From NCBI GenBank assembly GCA_020216925.1, contig JAIWOL010000124.1, positions 1-10,000 on the forward strand: a stretch of DNA of 10,000 bases, written 5' to 3'. Below the pieces are notes generated by a model. It had not been told where the DNA came from. It made no database searches and was given only the letters and a program-made list of their open reading frames with translations. The stretch comes from Thiobacillus sp. (GTDB taxonomy: Bacteria; Pseudomonadota; Gammaproteobacteria; Burkholderiales; Thiobacillaceae). The position numbers and the translations under genes are program-made. Positions 1 through 6,884 of the stretch are shown piece after piece (position 1 is the stretch's first letter; the number at the start of each line of letters is the position of its first letter).

Positions 1-1027
1 GAATGATTTCGAACAGACTTGCCACGGCATCCAGCATTGCCAGATCGAACTGGGCTGCGTCGGTTGTCTGTGCATGCACCTGAAACTGGCGCAATACCAG
101 CATCGGCGCGCCGGCCGCGTCGACAGGGGCGTGAGGCGGGGCAATCTGCCAGTGATCCAGGCTTTCCTGAAAGCTGCCTGCCGGCAGCGGGGCGCCCGGG
201 TTCGGCGTGAAGTTCGATGGAACGCCGGCCTGCATGCCGGCCGGGCGGGTTGGTTGACCGTGCCCCCGCTGGGCGTCAGCTTGATGCGAGGCTGGAAACT
301 GGCCGGATTCTGCGGCGCGATGAATATGCGCCAGCACCTCTGAACCTGCCGTGCATATCGATTCTGTCCGGGAGGCAGCGGGACGCAGCGGGGTCGATTC
401 GCGTGGCGCCACGCCACGGGATTCCAGAAACTGCCCCAGCGAGGCGTAGGTGTGCCGCAAGGTGTCCTGAAGCGGGAGCATGGATTGAAGCAACAGCAGC
501 GTCCCGCTTTTTTCTTCCAGTTCAAGGGCGTCCAGCGCGTCCGACAGCGCGCGCACGACGGAAAGCGGGCTGTAGTGGACAAGCACCTCGCCGTACCGCC
601 GGTCCAGCAGGCCGCACATGCGGGCGAGGAAGGGCTGCATTTCCGGGAACAGCGCATCAACCAGGCGGCGCCCCGATTTGTCGACCGCAAGCTGACGGTC
701 GAATGTTGCGTCGTCCAGTAATTGGAGTTCGCCGGTCTGCGGCGTGGCGTGGATGATCGGCGGCATGCCAGGCCCCTGCGCCAGATACGCGCGGTAGTGC
801 GCCGCGAAAGCGCCCGAGAGCCGGTCAGGCTGCATGGCAAGCCAGTCGGTGCAGGCCTGGCTGGCGATCAGCATGGATGCGCTCGATTCGCTGGCGCGCG
901 CGCGCAGGATGCCGTCACATATGGCCGGACGACTGCGCTGAAAGAAGTTTTCCAGCGCCTGAACCAGCCGGGTGTCGACCTCGGCATGCAGGCCGGCGGA
1001 GGGTGGAAGAGGGGTCGGGGTGGTCAT
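1..1027 (-). CDS. DUF1631-like protein, N-terminal part (truncated at window edge)
   Basis: An open frame reads leftward from an ATG at 1025-1027 with no stop through 342 codons, so the C-terminal part lies outside the window. No in-frame ATG lies between it and the tRNA gene upstream, and no clear Shine-Dalgarno is visible. Residues about 15-205 look helical and resemble the DUF1631 family of betaproteobacteria: a segment around 130-170 ([14 protein letters not shown], then a [12 protein letters not shown] stretch) and a segment at 185-208 ending in ESRGVAP correspond in pattern to the family's PLGP.AI..AF and L...GVLP blocks. A Pro/Ala/Gln-rich linker follows at about 208-310. The visible end ([15 protein letters not shown]) resembles the start of the family's central LFDFIL block. 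No signal peptide or membrane segment is seen. The family has no established function; older 'thymidine phosphorylase' labels on some members lack support. The gene starts 45 bp after the tRNA-Gly and may be transcribed with it. Family assignment is from memory of the pattern, so moderate confidence. Confidence 0.62.
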   Translation of the reverse strand, partial: MTTPTPLPPSAGLHAEVDTRLVQALENFFQRSRPAICDGILRARASESSASMLIASQACTDWLAMQPDRLSGAFAAHYRAYLAQGPGMPPIIHATPQTGELQLLDDATFDRQLAVDKSGRRLVDALFPEMQPFLARMCGLLDRRYGEVLVHYSPLSVVRALSDALDALELEEKSGTLLLLQSMLPLQDTLRHTYASLGQFLESRGVAPRESTPLRPAASRTESICTAGSEVLAHIHRAAESGQFPASHQADAQRGHGQPTRPAGMQAGVPSNFTPNPGAPLPAGSFQESLDHWQIAPPHAPVDAAGAPMLVLRQFQVHAQTTDAAQFDLAMLDAVASLFEII

Positions 1028-1072
1028 GGCCAGTGGAGATATCGGCCGGATTCCCCGAACATTGAGAGGCGG

Positions 1073-1146
1073 TGGAGCGGGCGAAGGGAATCGAACCCTC
1101 CTCATGAGCTTGGGAAGCTCAGGTAATGCCACTATACGACGCCCGC
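1073..1146 (-). tRNA. glyU: tRNA-Gly, anticodon CCC
   Basis: Read on the minus strand, a 74-nt cloverleaf folds with acceptor stem GCGGGCG/CGCCCGC, discriminator T and an encoded CCA (plus-strand tgg at 1073-1075). The anticodon arm is TGAGC-TTCCCAA-GCTCA, putting CCC at the anticodon. The T arm is GAGGG-TTCGATT-CCCTT. The sequence is very close to E. coli glyU, the tRNA that reads GGG codons. The encoded CCA and complete pairing indicate an intact gene. It is divergent from thiS (52 bp from the tRNA 5' end to the thiS start codon) and has its own promoter at 1161-1190. Confidence 0.97.
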
Positions 1147-1160
1147 AAGGTAGAATCGGC

Positions 1161-1190
1161 ATCATACCGAAACACCTTCACTGTCCGCAA
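1161..1190 (-). promoter_or_regulatory. Sigma70-type promoter of the tRNA-Gly gene
   Basis: On the minus strand a TTGCGG box (1185-1190) and a TATGAT box (1161-1166) are separated by 18 bp. They match the consensus -35 and -10 at 4/6 and 5/6 positions. The -10 box ends 14 bp before the mature tRNA 5' end at 1146, the expected distance for a short 5' leader removed by RNase P. The element lies in the tRNA/thiS gap. A TAGAAT box on the plus strand (1151-1156) could be the -10 of a divergent thiS promoter, but no matching -35 is seen. Confidence 0.6.
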
Positions 1191-1197
1191 AACTCCC

Positions 1198-1401
1198 GTG
1201 ATTCATCTGGTCGTAAACGGCGAAGCCCGTTCCTTCTCCGCTCCGCTTACGCTGGGCCAACTGGTCGACACGCTCGATCTGGCCGGCAGGCGTATCGCCA
1301 TCGAAAGAAACGGCGAGATCGTGCCCAAGAGCCAGCATGGCGCAACGCAGCTCGCCGACGGCGACCGCATCGAGATCGTGGTCGCCGTCGGTGGCGGCTG
1401 A
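1198..1401 (+). CDS. thiS: ThiS, sulfur carrier protein for thiazole synthesis
   Basis: This 67-residue ubiquitin-like protein is thiocarboxylated at its C-terminal Gly and gives its sulfur to ThiG during formation of the thiamine thiazole. The sequence begins with a beta-strand [12 protein letters not shown], carries the family block [11 protein letters not shown] near residues 36-46 and ends in [10 protein letters not shown], which supplies the required C-terminal Gly-Gly. I chose GTG at 1198 because the family starts almost exactly there. The only upstream ATG (1126) would lie antisense inside the tRNA gene and add 24 unrelated residues. No strong ribosome binding site is seen. thiG follows after 41 bp. 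No TPP-riboswitch pattern is visible in the roughly 50 bp upstream, and there is hardly room for one. Confidence 0.9.
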   Translation: MIHLVVNGEARSFSAPLTLGQLVDTLDLAGRRIAIERNGEIVPKSQHGATQLADGDRIEIVVAVGGG

Positions 1402-1442
1402 TCCGTCTGTGCTTCCCTTCCATCACACACTGCCAACTTTCC

Positions 1443-2231
1443 ATGGAACCTCTCGTCATCGCCGGTCAGTCCTATGCGTCCCGTCTGCTCGTCGGCACCG
1501 GCAAGTACCAGGATTTCGATGAAACCCGCCGCGCGGTCGAGGCCTCGGGGGCCGAGATCGTCACCGTCGCCATCCGCCGCACCAATATCGGCCAGGACGC
1601 CAGCCAGCCCAGCCTGCTCGACGCACTGCCGCCGTCGAAGTACACCTATCTGCCCAATACCGCGGGCTGCTACACCGCCGATGAGGCGATACGCACCCTG
1701 CGCCTGGCGCGCGAGTTGCTGGACGGCCACAGTCTGGTGAAGCTGGAAGTGCTGGGCGACCCGCAGTCGCTGTATCCCAATGTCGCCGAGACGATCAGGG
1801 CAGCCGATGTCCTGGTGAAGGACGGCTTTCAGGTCATGGTTTACACCTCCGACGACCCCATTGCGGCAAAACAGCTCGAGGACATCGGCTGCGTGGCCGT
1901 GATGCCGCTCGCCAGCCTGATTGGTTCGGGCATGGGCATTTTGAATCCCTGGAATTTGCAGATCATCATCGACCGGCTGAGCGTGCCGGTGATCGTCGAT
2001 GCCGGTGTGGGGACCGCCAGCGACGCGACCATCGCGATGGAACTCGGCTGCGACGCCGTGCTGATGAACACGGCGATCGCCGGCGCCGGCAATCCGGCGT
2101 TGATGGCGTCGGCCATGAAGAAGGCGGTCGAGGCCGGGCGCGAGGCCTTCCTCGCCGGCCGCATGCCGAAAAGGATTTATCAGGCCAGCCCCAGCTCGCC
2201 GACGGCCGGCCTCATCACCCCGGGCAAGTAA
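1443..2231 (+). CDS. thiG: ThiG, thiazole synthase
   Basis: ThiG condenses 1-deoxy-D-xylulose 5-phosphate, dehydroglycine and the sulfur of ThiS thiocarboxylate into the thiazole phosphate of thiamine, in the cytoplasm. The 262-residue length is normal. The TIM-barrel sequence is highly conserved: [18 protein letters not shown] near the N-terminus, [14 protein letters not shown] at 38-51, [16 protein letters not shown] at about 70-85, VKLEVLGD with the expected Schiff-base lysine at K100, [32 protein letters not shown] and [15 protein letters not shown]. The ATG at 1443 gives the family's usual N-terminus ([20 protein letters not shown]). The frame stays open far upstream, but that part is read through the thiS and tRNA sequences and is not plausible coding. 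trmB starts 3 bp after the stop, so the two are probably translationally coupled. Confidence 0.97.
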   Translation: MEPLVIAGQSYASRLLVGTGKYQDFDETRRAVEASGAEIVTVAIRRTNIGQDASQPSLLDALPPSKYTYLPNTAGCYTADEAIRTLRLARELLDGHSLVKLEVLGDPQSLYPNVAETIRAADVLVKDGFQVMVYTSDDPIAAKQLEDIGCVAVMPLASLIGSGMGILNPWNLQIIIDRLSVPVIVDAGVGTASDATIAMELGCDAVLMNTAIAGAGNPALMASAMKKAVEAGREAFLAGRMPKRIYQASPSSPTAGLITPGK

Positions 2232-2234
2232 GCC

Positions 2235-2918
2235 ATGAGCGACAACGCTGGCGCGCATCCGCGCATCCGTTCCTATGTGCTGCGCGCCGGCCGCGTCGGC
2301 TCCGGGCAGGCGCGCGCGCTGGCGGAAATCGGGCCGCGCTGTCTGCTGCCCTTCCGGCCGCAGGTGATCGATCTTGATGTCGCGTTCGGACGCGCCGCGC
2401 CGCATGTGCTGGAAATCGGTTTCGGCATGGGCGAAGGCCTGGCGGAAACCGCAGCCGCGCATCCGGATACCGATTTTTTGGGTGTCGAAGTCCACACGCC
2501 GGGCGTCGGTGCCCTGCTCAAGCTGGTGGGTGAACGCGGCTTGAGCAATGTGCGCGTGATCCAGCGCGACGCCGTCGATGTGCTGGAGCGCATGATCGCG
2601 CCCGGCAGCCTGGCGGGCGTGCGCATTTTCTTTCCCGACCCCTGGCACAAGAAGCGTCATCGCAAGCGCCGCCTGATCCAGCCGCCGCTGGTCGCATTGC
2701 TGGCAAACCGGCTTGCGCCGGGCGGGTATCTTCATCTCGCCACCGACTGGCAGGATTACGCCGAGCAGATGCTTGCCGTGCTGTCGGCCGAGCCGTTGTT
2801 GCGCAACAGCGGTGCGGATTACGTGCCGCGTCCCGATACCCGTCCGCTCACCAAGTTCGAGCAGCGGGGCATCCGGCTGGGCCACGGCGTGTGGGATCTG
2901 GTTTTTCACCGGACATGA
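2235..2918 (+). CDS. trmB: TrmB, tRNA (guanine-N7-)-methyltransferase
   Basis: TrmB transfers a methyl group from S-adenosylmethionine to N7 of guanine 46 in the variable loop of tRNAs. The 227-residue protein has the class I methyltransferase SAM loop [11 protein letters not shown] at 59-69, the acidic strand end FLGVEVH at 81-87, the TrmB signature [15 protein letters not shown] at 132-146, [11 protein letters not shown] at 169-179 and the C-terminal block [20 protein letters not shown] at about 203-222. All of these are diagnostic for bacterial TrmB. The start follows the thiG stop by 3 bp and no strong Shine-Dalgarno is apparent, so coupling with thiG is likely. The thiG-trmB pairing is, from memory, common in betaproteobacteria and reflects shared transcription rather than shared function. 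Confidence 0.96.
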   Translation: MSDNAGAHPRIRSYVLRAGRVGSGQARALAEIGPRCLLPFRPQVIDLDVAFGRAAPHVLEIGFGMGEGLAETAAAHPDTDFLGVEVHTPGVGALLKLVGERGLSNVRVIQRDAVDVLERMIAPGSLAGVRIFFPDPWHKKRHRKRRLIQPPLVALLANRLAPGGYLHLATDWQDYAEQMLAVLSAEPLLRNSGADYVPRPDTRPLTKFEQRGIRLGHGVWDLVFHRT

Positions 2919-2925
2919 CGGCTTG

Positions 2926-2956
2926 CCATGCCGTGCGATTATGATGCACGGCATGG
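2926..2956. repeat. Perfect 11-bp inverted repeat at the marC start
   Basis: CCATGCCGTGC (2926-2936) is followed by a 9-nt loop (2937-2945) and its exact reverse complement GCACGGCATGG (2946-2956). The element begins 7 bp after the trmB stop. Its 3' arm contains the preferred marC start codon (ATG 2953), and its loop carries one alternative in-frame start (ATG 2941) and the beginning of a second (ATG 2944). No run of T follows, so it does not look like an intrinsic terminator. It could be an RNA hairpin controlling marC translation or a DNA operator. Confidence 0.75.
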
Positions 2957-3585
2957 ATATCCTCGTTCTTGCCCAGTCGGCGTTCGCGCTTTTTGCGATC
3001 GTCGACCCGGTCGGTGTCATTCCCATCTTCCTGCTGGCAACGCGCGGTTACTCGCTGGCGCAAAGCCGAGCCGCTGCGCGGCTGGCGGCAATCACGGTGT
3101 TTGTCGTGCTGCTGTTGTCCGCTTACGGCGGGCAGCTGATCCTCGATTTTTTTGGCATCCGGCTGGCGGCGTTTTCGGTCGCGGGCGGCCTGTTGCTGCT
3201 CTTGCTGGCGCTGTCCATGGTGCAGGCACACGTCAGCCCGCAGCGGCAGACCGCGGATGAGGCCGTCGAGGCAGAAGAAAAAGATGCCGTGGGCGTGGTG
3301 CCGCTGGGCGTGCCCTTGCTTGCCGGCCCCGGCGCCATCACGCACATGATCGTGGCATCGGGCGCTGCACGCGGCGAGGTGCAGCAGGTGGCGCTGCTGA
3401 TTCCGGTTGCGCTGGTGGCGCTGTCGGTATGGTTGTCGTTCAGGGCCGCACCTGCCATCGAAAAACGCCTCGGCCGCACCGGTATCCATGTCGTCACGCG
3501 CCTGATGGGTCTCATCATCGCGGCCATTTCCATCGAAATGATCGCCAGCGGCCTGGGGCAGCTGTTTCCCGGCCTGTTGGGCTGA
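2953..3585 (+). CDS. MarC family (UPF0056) integral membrane protein
   Basis: The 210-residue product is very hydrophobic, with about six membrane segments (near residues 7-28, 43-63, 70-90, 113-135, 145-163 and 180-203), and belongs in the inner membrane. Family hallmarks are FAIVDPVGVIPIFL at 14-27, VPLGVPLLAGPGAIT at 116-130 and RLMGLIIAAISIEMIASGL at 183-201. A polar, acidic loop (about 98-112, rich in E, D and A) separates the halves, as usual. The family was once linked to multiple antibiotic resistance in E. coli; that link was later withdrawn and the transported substrate is unknown. I prefer ATG 2953 because family members typically start MDxxxLA; ATG 2941 or 2944 would add 4 or 3 residues. 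The start lies in a strong hairpin. The gene is 34 bp after trmB, so probably in the same transcript. Confidence 0.9.
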   Translation: MDILVLAQSAFALFAIVDPVGVIPIFLLATRGYSLAQSRAAARLAAITVFVVLLLSAYGGQLILDFFGIRLAAFSVAGGLLLLLLALSMVQAHVSPQRQTADEAVEAEEKDAVGVVPLGVPLLAGPGAITHMIVASGAARGEVQQVALLIPVALVALSVWLSFRAAPAIEKRLGRTGIHVVTRLMGLIIAAISIEMIASGLGQLFPGLLG

Positions 3586-3721
3586 AGCGGCGCACTGCAA
3601 TGGCACGGCGATGCAACAATCCGGACATTCCGGCGTCGTATCGTGCGCGGAAACCGGGCACGGTCGACGCGCCAATCAGGAACCCGATACACCGGCAGAA
3701 TTGAACCGACAGGAGGCAGGC
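3586..3721 (+). other. Intergenic leader between marC and gnd
   Basis: This 136-bp gap separates the thi-trmB-marC group from the gnd-zwf-pgl group. It holds a short hairpin, CCGGA-CAT-TCCGG, at 3621-3633, without a following T-run, so it is not a convincing intrinsic terminator. I could not find a pair of promoter boxes that I would defend, although this is the most likely place for the gnd promoter. It ends in a very strong ribosome binding site, AGGAGG at 3711-3716, 5 nt before the gnd ATG. Confidence 0.5.
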
Positions 3722-4630
3722 ATGGAATTCGGCATCGTGGGTTTGGGCCGCATGGGCGGCAACATGGCGCGGCGGCTCGCGCGACAGGGTAGAAAGATTG
3801 CGGTGATGAACCGCAGTCACGACGTTGCCGAGGCGCTCGCCGCCGAGACCGGCCATCTGGCCTGTGCCGATTATTCGGCCCTGGTGGCCGCGCTGACCGT
3901 GCCGCGCATCGTCTGGCTGATGCTGCCTGCCGGCGCGCCAACCGAAACGGCGCTGGACGCGCTATTGCCGCTGTTGAGCCCGGGCGACCTCGTCGTCGAC
4001 GGGGCCAACGGCCATTACGTCGACGATGCGCCGCGCGCCGCGCGCTGCGCCGAACGTGGCGTCGACTTCATCGATGCCGGCGTGTCCGGCGGCGTATGGG
4101 GGCTGGAGAACGGCTACTGCATCATGTTCGGCGGCAGCAATGCTGCTGCGGCACGCGTGCGGCCTTACATGCAGGCGCTTGCCCCCACGCCCGACAGCGG
4201 CTGGTTGCACACCGGCCCGGTGGGATCCGGGCATTACACCAAGATGGTCCACAACGGCATCGAGTACGCCATGATGCAGGCTTTTGCCGAAGGCTTTGCG
4301 CTGATGCGCGACAAGCCAGACTTCGACCTCGACCTGGCGAAAATCGCCGAGCTGTGGCGGCACGGCAGCGTGGTGCGTTCCTGGCTACTGGACCTCACCG
4401 CCGATTTCCTGGCGAAAGACCAGACACTCGAAGCCATCGAACCCTTCGTCTCGGATTCCGGCGAAGGCCGCTGGACCGCGCTTGCATCCATCGAGCAGGG
4501 CATCCCCACACCGGTGATGACGCTGGCGCTGATGTCGCGTTTCGACAGCCAGGGCCGCGCGGACTTCGGCAACAAGATGCTGGCGATGATGCGCAAAGGC
4601 TTCGGCGGCCACGCCGTGAAGGAGGGCTGA
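3722..4630 (+). CDS. gnd: 6-phosphogluconate dehydrogenase, decarboxylating, short form
   Basis: This enzyme oxidatively decarboxylates 6-phosphogluconate to ribulose-5-phosphate. The 302-residue length places it in the short (about 300-residue) class, not the roughly 470-residue class of E. coli Gnd. The N-terminal Rossmann fold shows GIVGLGRMGGNMARRL at 4-19. The second strand ends in NRS at 30-32, where residues contacting the cofactor ribose sit. DAGVSGGVWGLENG at 118-131 is the substrate-binding loop. GSGHYTKMVHNGIEYAMMQ at 168-186 contains the expected catalytic pair K174 and E181. The start is fixed by AGGAGG at 3711-3716, 5 nt upstream; the longer frame from 3611 lacks this support. 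zwf begins 1 bp after the stop, and pgl follows, so all three oxidative pentose phosphate genes are together. Cofactor preference cannot be settled by eye. Confidence 0.95.
   Translation: MEFGIVGLGRMGGNMARRLARQGRKIAVMNRSHDVAEALAAETGHLACADYSALVAALTVPRIVWLMLPAGAPTETALDALLPLLSPGDLVVDGANGHYVDDAPRAARCAERGVDFIDAGVSGGVWGLENGYCIMFGGSNAAAARVRPYMQALAPTPDSGWLHTGPVGSGHYTKMVHNGIEYAMMQAFAEGFALMRDKPDFDLDLAKIAELWRHGSVVRSWLLDLTADFLAKDQTLEAIEPFVSDSGEGRWTALASIEQGIPTPVMTLALMSRFDSQGRADFGNKMLAMMRKGFGGHAVKEG
4619..4625 (+). promoter_or_regulatory. Strong ribosome binding site for zwf inside the end of gnd
   Basis: AAGGAGG lies in the last codons of gnd, 6 nt before the zwf ATG at 4632, and only one base separates the gnd stop from that ATG. 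The near-perfect Shine-Dalgarno and the abutting genes fix the zwf start and suggest coupled translation with independent high initiation. Confidence 0.85.
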
Positions 4631-4631
4631 C

Positions 4632-6122
4632 ATGAACGGCAACCGGAACTCCCAGCTCGACAATCTGCCGTGTTCCTTCGTCATTTTCGGCGCCACCGGC
4701 AACCTCGCGTCGAACAAGCTTTTGCCCGCGCTGTTCCATCTTGAAGCTGCCGCGCGGCTGGCGGAAAACCTGTCTATCGTCGCATTCTCGCGCCGCGACT
4801 GGACGCTTGAATCCTGGCGCGAACACATGAAGACCGTGCTCTCGAGCAAAACCAAGACGCCGCTCGAAGGCCCGGTATTCGAACGCTTTCTCGCCCGTTT
4901 CCGCTACCAGAAGGGCGACCTCAACGACGTCGAATCCTATCGCGCGCTGTCTGCCAACCTGCCGCCCGAGTCGGCGTGTTCGAGCACGGTGTTCTACCTC
5001 GCAATCAAGCCGTCCGAGTTTGGCGCGGTGATCCAGAATCTCGCCGCCGTGGGGCTCAATACCCCGCGCGGCATGAACCGCGTGGTGATCGAAAAGCCCT
5101 TCGGTGAGGATCTCGAATCCGCGCAGATGCTCAACCGTCTGCTGCACCAGCATTTCGACGAGGAACAGGTCTACCGCATCGATCATTTTCTGGGCAAGGA
5201 AACCGTGCAGAACCTGCTCGTCTTCCGCTTTGCCAACACCCTCATCGAGCCGCTGTGGAACCGCAACTTCATCGACCATGTGCAGATCACCGTGGCCGAA
5301 TCCATCGGCATCGAGAAGCGCGCGGATTATTACGACCGCGCCGGCGCCCTGCGCGACATGTTGCAGAACCATTTGATGCAGCTGCTCACTGTGGTGGCGA
5401 TGGAACCGCCCCCGGCGCTGGAGGCAGACGCCCTGCGCGATGAAAAGGTGAAGGTGCTGCGTTCGATCCGGCCGATTGCCAAGCGCGCCGTCCACGCCCA
5501 TGCCGTGCGCGCGCAGTATGCCCGCGGCAGCCTTCAAGGGCAGCCCGTCGTCGGCTATCAGCAGGAAGAAAACGTCGAGCCCAATTCCATCACCGAAACC
5601 TTCGTCGCCGCCAAGTTCTACATCGACAACTGGCGCTGGCGCGGCGTGCCCTTCTACCTGCGCACCGGCAAGCGCCTGGCGAAGCAGACCTCGATGATCG
5701 CCATCCGCTTCCGCCATCCGCCGCAGCAGCTCTTTCGCGAAACCCCGATCGAAACCATCGCCCCGAACTGGGTGCTGCTGTCCATCCAGCCCGAGGAATC
5801 CATGCGCATGGAAATCCACGTCAAGCAGCCCGGCCTCGACATGGACACGCGCGTGATGCAGATGAACGCCAGTTTTCTCAAGACCGATGAGCAAACCCTC
5901 GATGCCTACGAAACCCTGCTGCTCGACGTGATCGAGGGCGACCGTTCGCTGTTCATCCGTTTCGACGAAGTCGAATGGGCCTGGCAGGTGGTCGACCCCA
6001 TCCTCAAGAACTGGACCGTCGAACGCGAATTCATCCCCACCTATCCTGCGGGCTCGTGGGGGCCGGCGGAAGCAAACCGGCTGTTCGACAGCGACGACCA
6101 GACATGGCGGGATGAGTTGTGA
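4632..6122 (+). CDS. zwf: Glucose-6-phosphate 1-dehydrogenase
   Basis: Zwf oxidises glucose-6-phosphate to 6-phosphogluconolactone with reduction of NAD(P), the entry step of the oxidative pentose phosphate (or Entner-Doudoroff) route. The 496 residues match the family's usual length. The N-terminal dinucleotide fold has IFGATGNLASNKLLPAL at about 18-34, followed by AFSRRDW at 51-57. IEKPFGEDLESAQMLN lies near 155-170. The substrate signature RIDHFLGKE is at 182-190. The YYDRAGALRDMLQNHLMQ block carries the probable catalytic base H247. The C-terminal half has DNWRWRGVPFYLRTGKRL and AYETLLLDVIEGD, both typical. The first loop differs from the usual GASGDLAxRK: the Asp is Asn and the basic pair is Ser-Asn, which may affect cofactor binding. 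Start and coupling to gnd are well supported by the Shine-Dalgarno at 4619-4625. Confidence 0.97.
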   Translation: MNGNRNSQLDNLPCSFVIFGATGNLASNKLLPALFHLEAAARLAENLSIVAFSRRDWTLESWREHMKTVLSSKTKTPLEGPVFERFLARFRYQKGDLNDVESYRALSANLPPESACSSTVFYLAIKPSEFGAVIQNLAAVGLNTPRGMNRVVIEKPFGEDLESAQMLNRLLHQHFDEEQVYRIDHFLGKETVQNLLVFRFANTLIEPLWNRNFIDHVQITVAESIGIEKRADYYDRAGALRDMLQNHLMQLLTVVAMEPPPALEADALRDEKVKVLRSIRPIAKRAVHAHAVRAQYARGSLQGQPVVGYQQEENVEPNSITETFVAAKFYIDNWRWRGVPFYLRTGKRLAKQTSMIAIRFRHPPQQLFRETPIETIAPNWVLLSIQPEESMRMEIHVKQPGLDMDTRVMQMNASFLKTDEQTLDAYETLLLDVIEGDRSLFIRFDEVEWAWQVVDPILKNWTVEREFIPTYPAGSWGPAEANRLFDSDDQTWRDEL

Positions 6123-6203
6123 GCGCATGGGTTGCCATCCTTGCGCCCAGGCGGAAAATGCGTGTCTGCATTCGCAGATGCGCCAGACGCTCCACCCGCA
6201 CAG

Positions 6204-6884
6204 ATGACACTTCCCGCCACCCGGGTCTTCGACTCGCCTGAGATACTCGTCCGCACACTGGCCGATACCCTCGAACGTCTCGCCGCTTCCGCCATCGCGG
6301 CCCATGGCCGCTTCCACCTCGTGCTTGCAGGCGGCAACACGCCGCGCGCGCTCTACCGGGAACTCGCCAGCCGCCGCGCCGGCGACGATAAATGGCATAT
6401 CTGGTACGGCGACGAACGCTGCCTGCCCGCCGACCATCCCGAGCGCAACAGCGTCATGGCCGAAACCGCGTGGCTCGCAGAAAGCCGCATTCCGCCCGCG
6501 CAGCGCCGCCCCATTCCCGCCGAACGCGGTGCAAAAGCCGCGGCTGCCGATTACGCCGCCTGGCTGGACGGCGTCCCCGCCTTCGATCTCGTCCTGCTCG
6601 GCGTGGGTGAAGACGGCCATACCGCCAGTCTCTTTCCTGGCCGGGTCTGGACAGACTCCGCCGTGCTCGCCGTCCACGACGCGCCCAAGCCGCCGCCTGA
6701 TCGCGTCAGCCTATCGGCCAGTCGGCTGGCCGATAGCCAGGCGGTATGGTTCGTTGTCACGGGGACGGAAAAGCGCGAGGCTTTGCAGCGCTGGCAGGCC
6801 GGGGAAAAACTGCCGGCAGCGGCAATACGGGGCAAATTGACGACCTTGTTGTGGATGGATCGTGCCGCGGCGACTCAGCTCTGA
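6204..6884 (+). CDS. pgl: 6-phosphogluconolactonase
   Basis: Pgl hydrolyses 6-phosphogluconolactone, the product of Zwf, to 6-phosphogluconate, the substrate of Gnd. The protein is of the DevB/SOL type: LAGGNTPRALYREL at about 40-53 (phosphate-binding loop), IWYGDERCLPADHPERNS at about 69-86, LGVGEDGHTASLFPG (the family's most diagnostic motif) in the middle, and VWFVVTGTEKREAL with PAAAIRG near the C-terminus. I chose ATG 6204, giving 226 residues with a typical N-terminus (MTLPATRVFDSPEIL). An in-frame TTG at 6132 would add 24 residues without family resemblance and with no ribosome binding site. The 81-bp gap after zwf is free of an obvious terminator, so this is probably the third gene of the operon. 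Its last 10 bp overlap the convergent rbgA gene. Confidence 0.93.
   Translation: MTLPATRVFDSPEILVRTLADTLERLAASAIAAHGRFHLVLAGGNTPRALYRELASRRAGDDKWHIWYGDERCLPADHPERNSVMAETAWLAESRIPPAQRRPIPAERGAKAAAADYAAWLDGVPAFDLVLLGVGEDGHTASLFPGRVWTDSAVLAVHDAPKPPPDRVSLSASRLADSQAVWFVVTGTEKREALQRWQAGEKLPAAAIRGKLTTLLWMDRAAATQL
6711..6736. repeat. Perfect 11-bp inverted repeat inside pgl
   Basis: CTATCGGCCAG (6711-6721), a 4-base loop TCGG and CTGGCCGATAG (6726-6736) form an exact hairpin in the coding sequence of pgl, where it encodes a Ser/Ala/Leu-rich piece. No T-run follows on either strand. It lies about 150 bp before the pgl stop and about 140 bp beyond the rbgA stop in the direction rbgA is read, so a role in ending or pausing either transcript is possible but unproven. 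Confidence 0.6.

Noticed and set aside
222..239. GCCGGC-CTGCAT-GCCGGC inverted repeat
   Set aside because: A short GC-only palindrome within coding sequence, expected by chance at this base composition.
217..1126. Plus-strand open frames at 217-756 and 722-1126
   Set aside because: They are antisense to the DUF1631-like frame and the tRNA, and their sequences look like shadows.
1147..1197. TPP riboswitch upstream of thiS
   Set aside because: The gap is only about 50 bp, holds the divergent tRNA promoter and shows no CTGAGA-type core.
972..1442. N-terminal extension of ThiG in the same open frame
   Set aside because: It would run through the DUF1631 start, the tRNA and thiS; ThiG proteins begin where ATG 1443 puts them.
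1203..3026. A 607-codon open frame on the minus strand
   Set aside because: It is antisense to thiS, thiG and trmB, which are unmistakable. Its His/Arg/Gln-rich composition is the usual shadow of high-GC codon use.
3621..3633. CCGGA-CAT-TCCGG as terminator after marC
   Set aside because: The stem has only 5 bp and there is no T-run after it.
4395..6677. A 760-codon open frame on the minus strand
   Set aside because: It spans antisense to gnd, zwf and pgl, shows no recognisable domain and has shadow-type composition.
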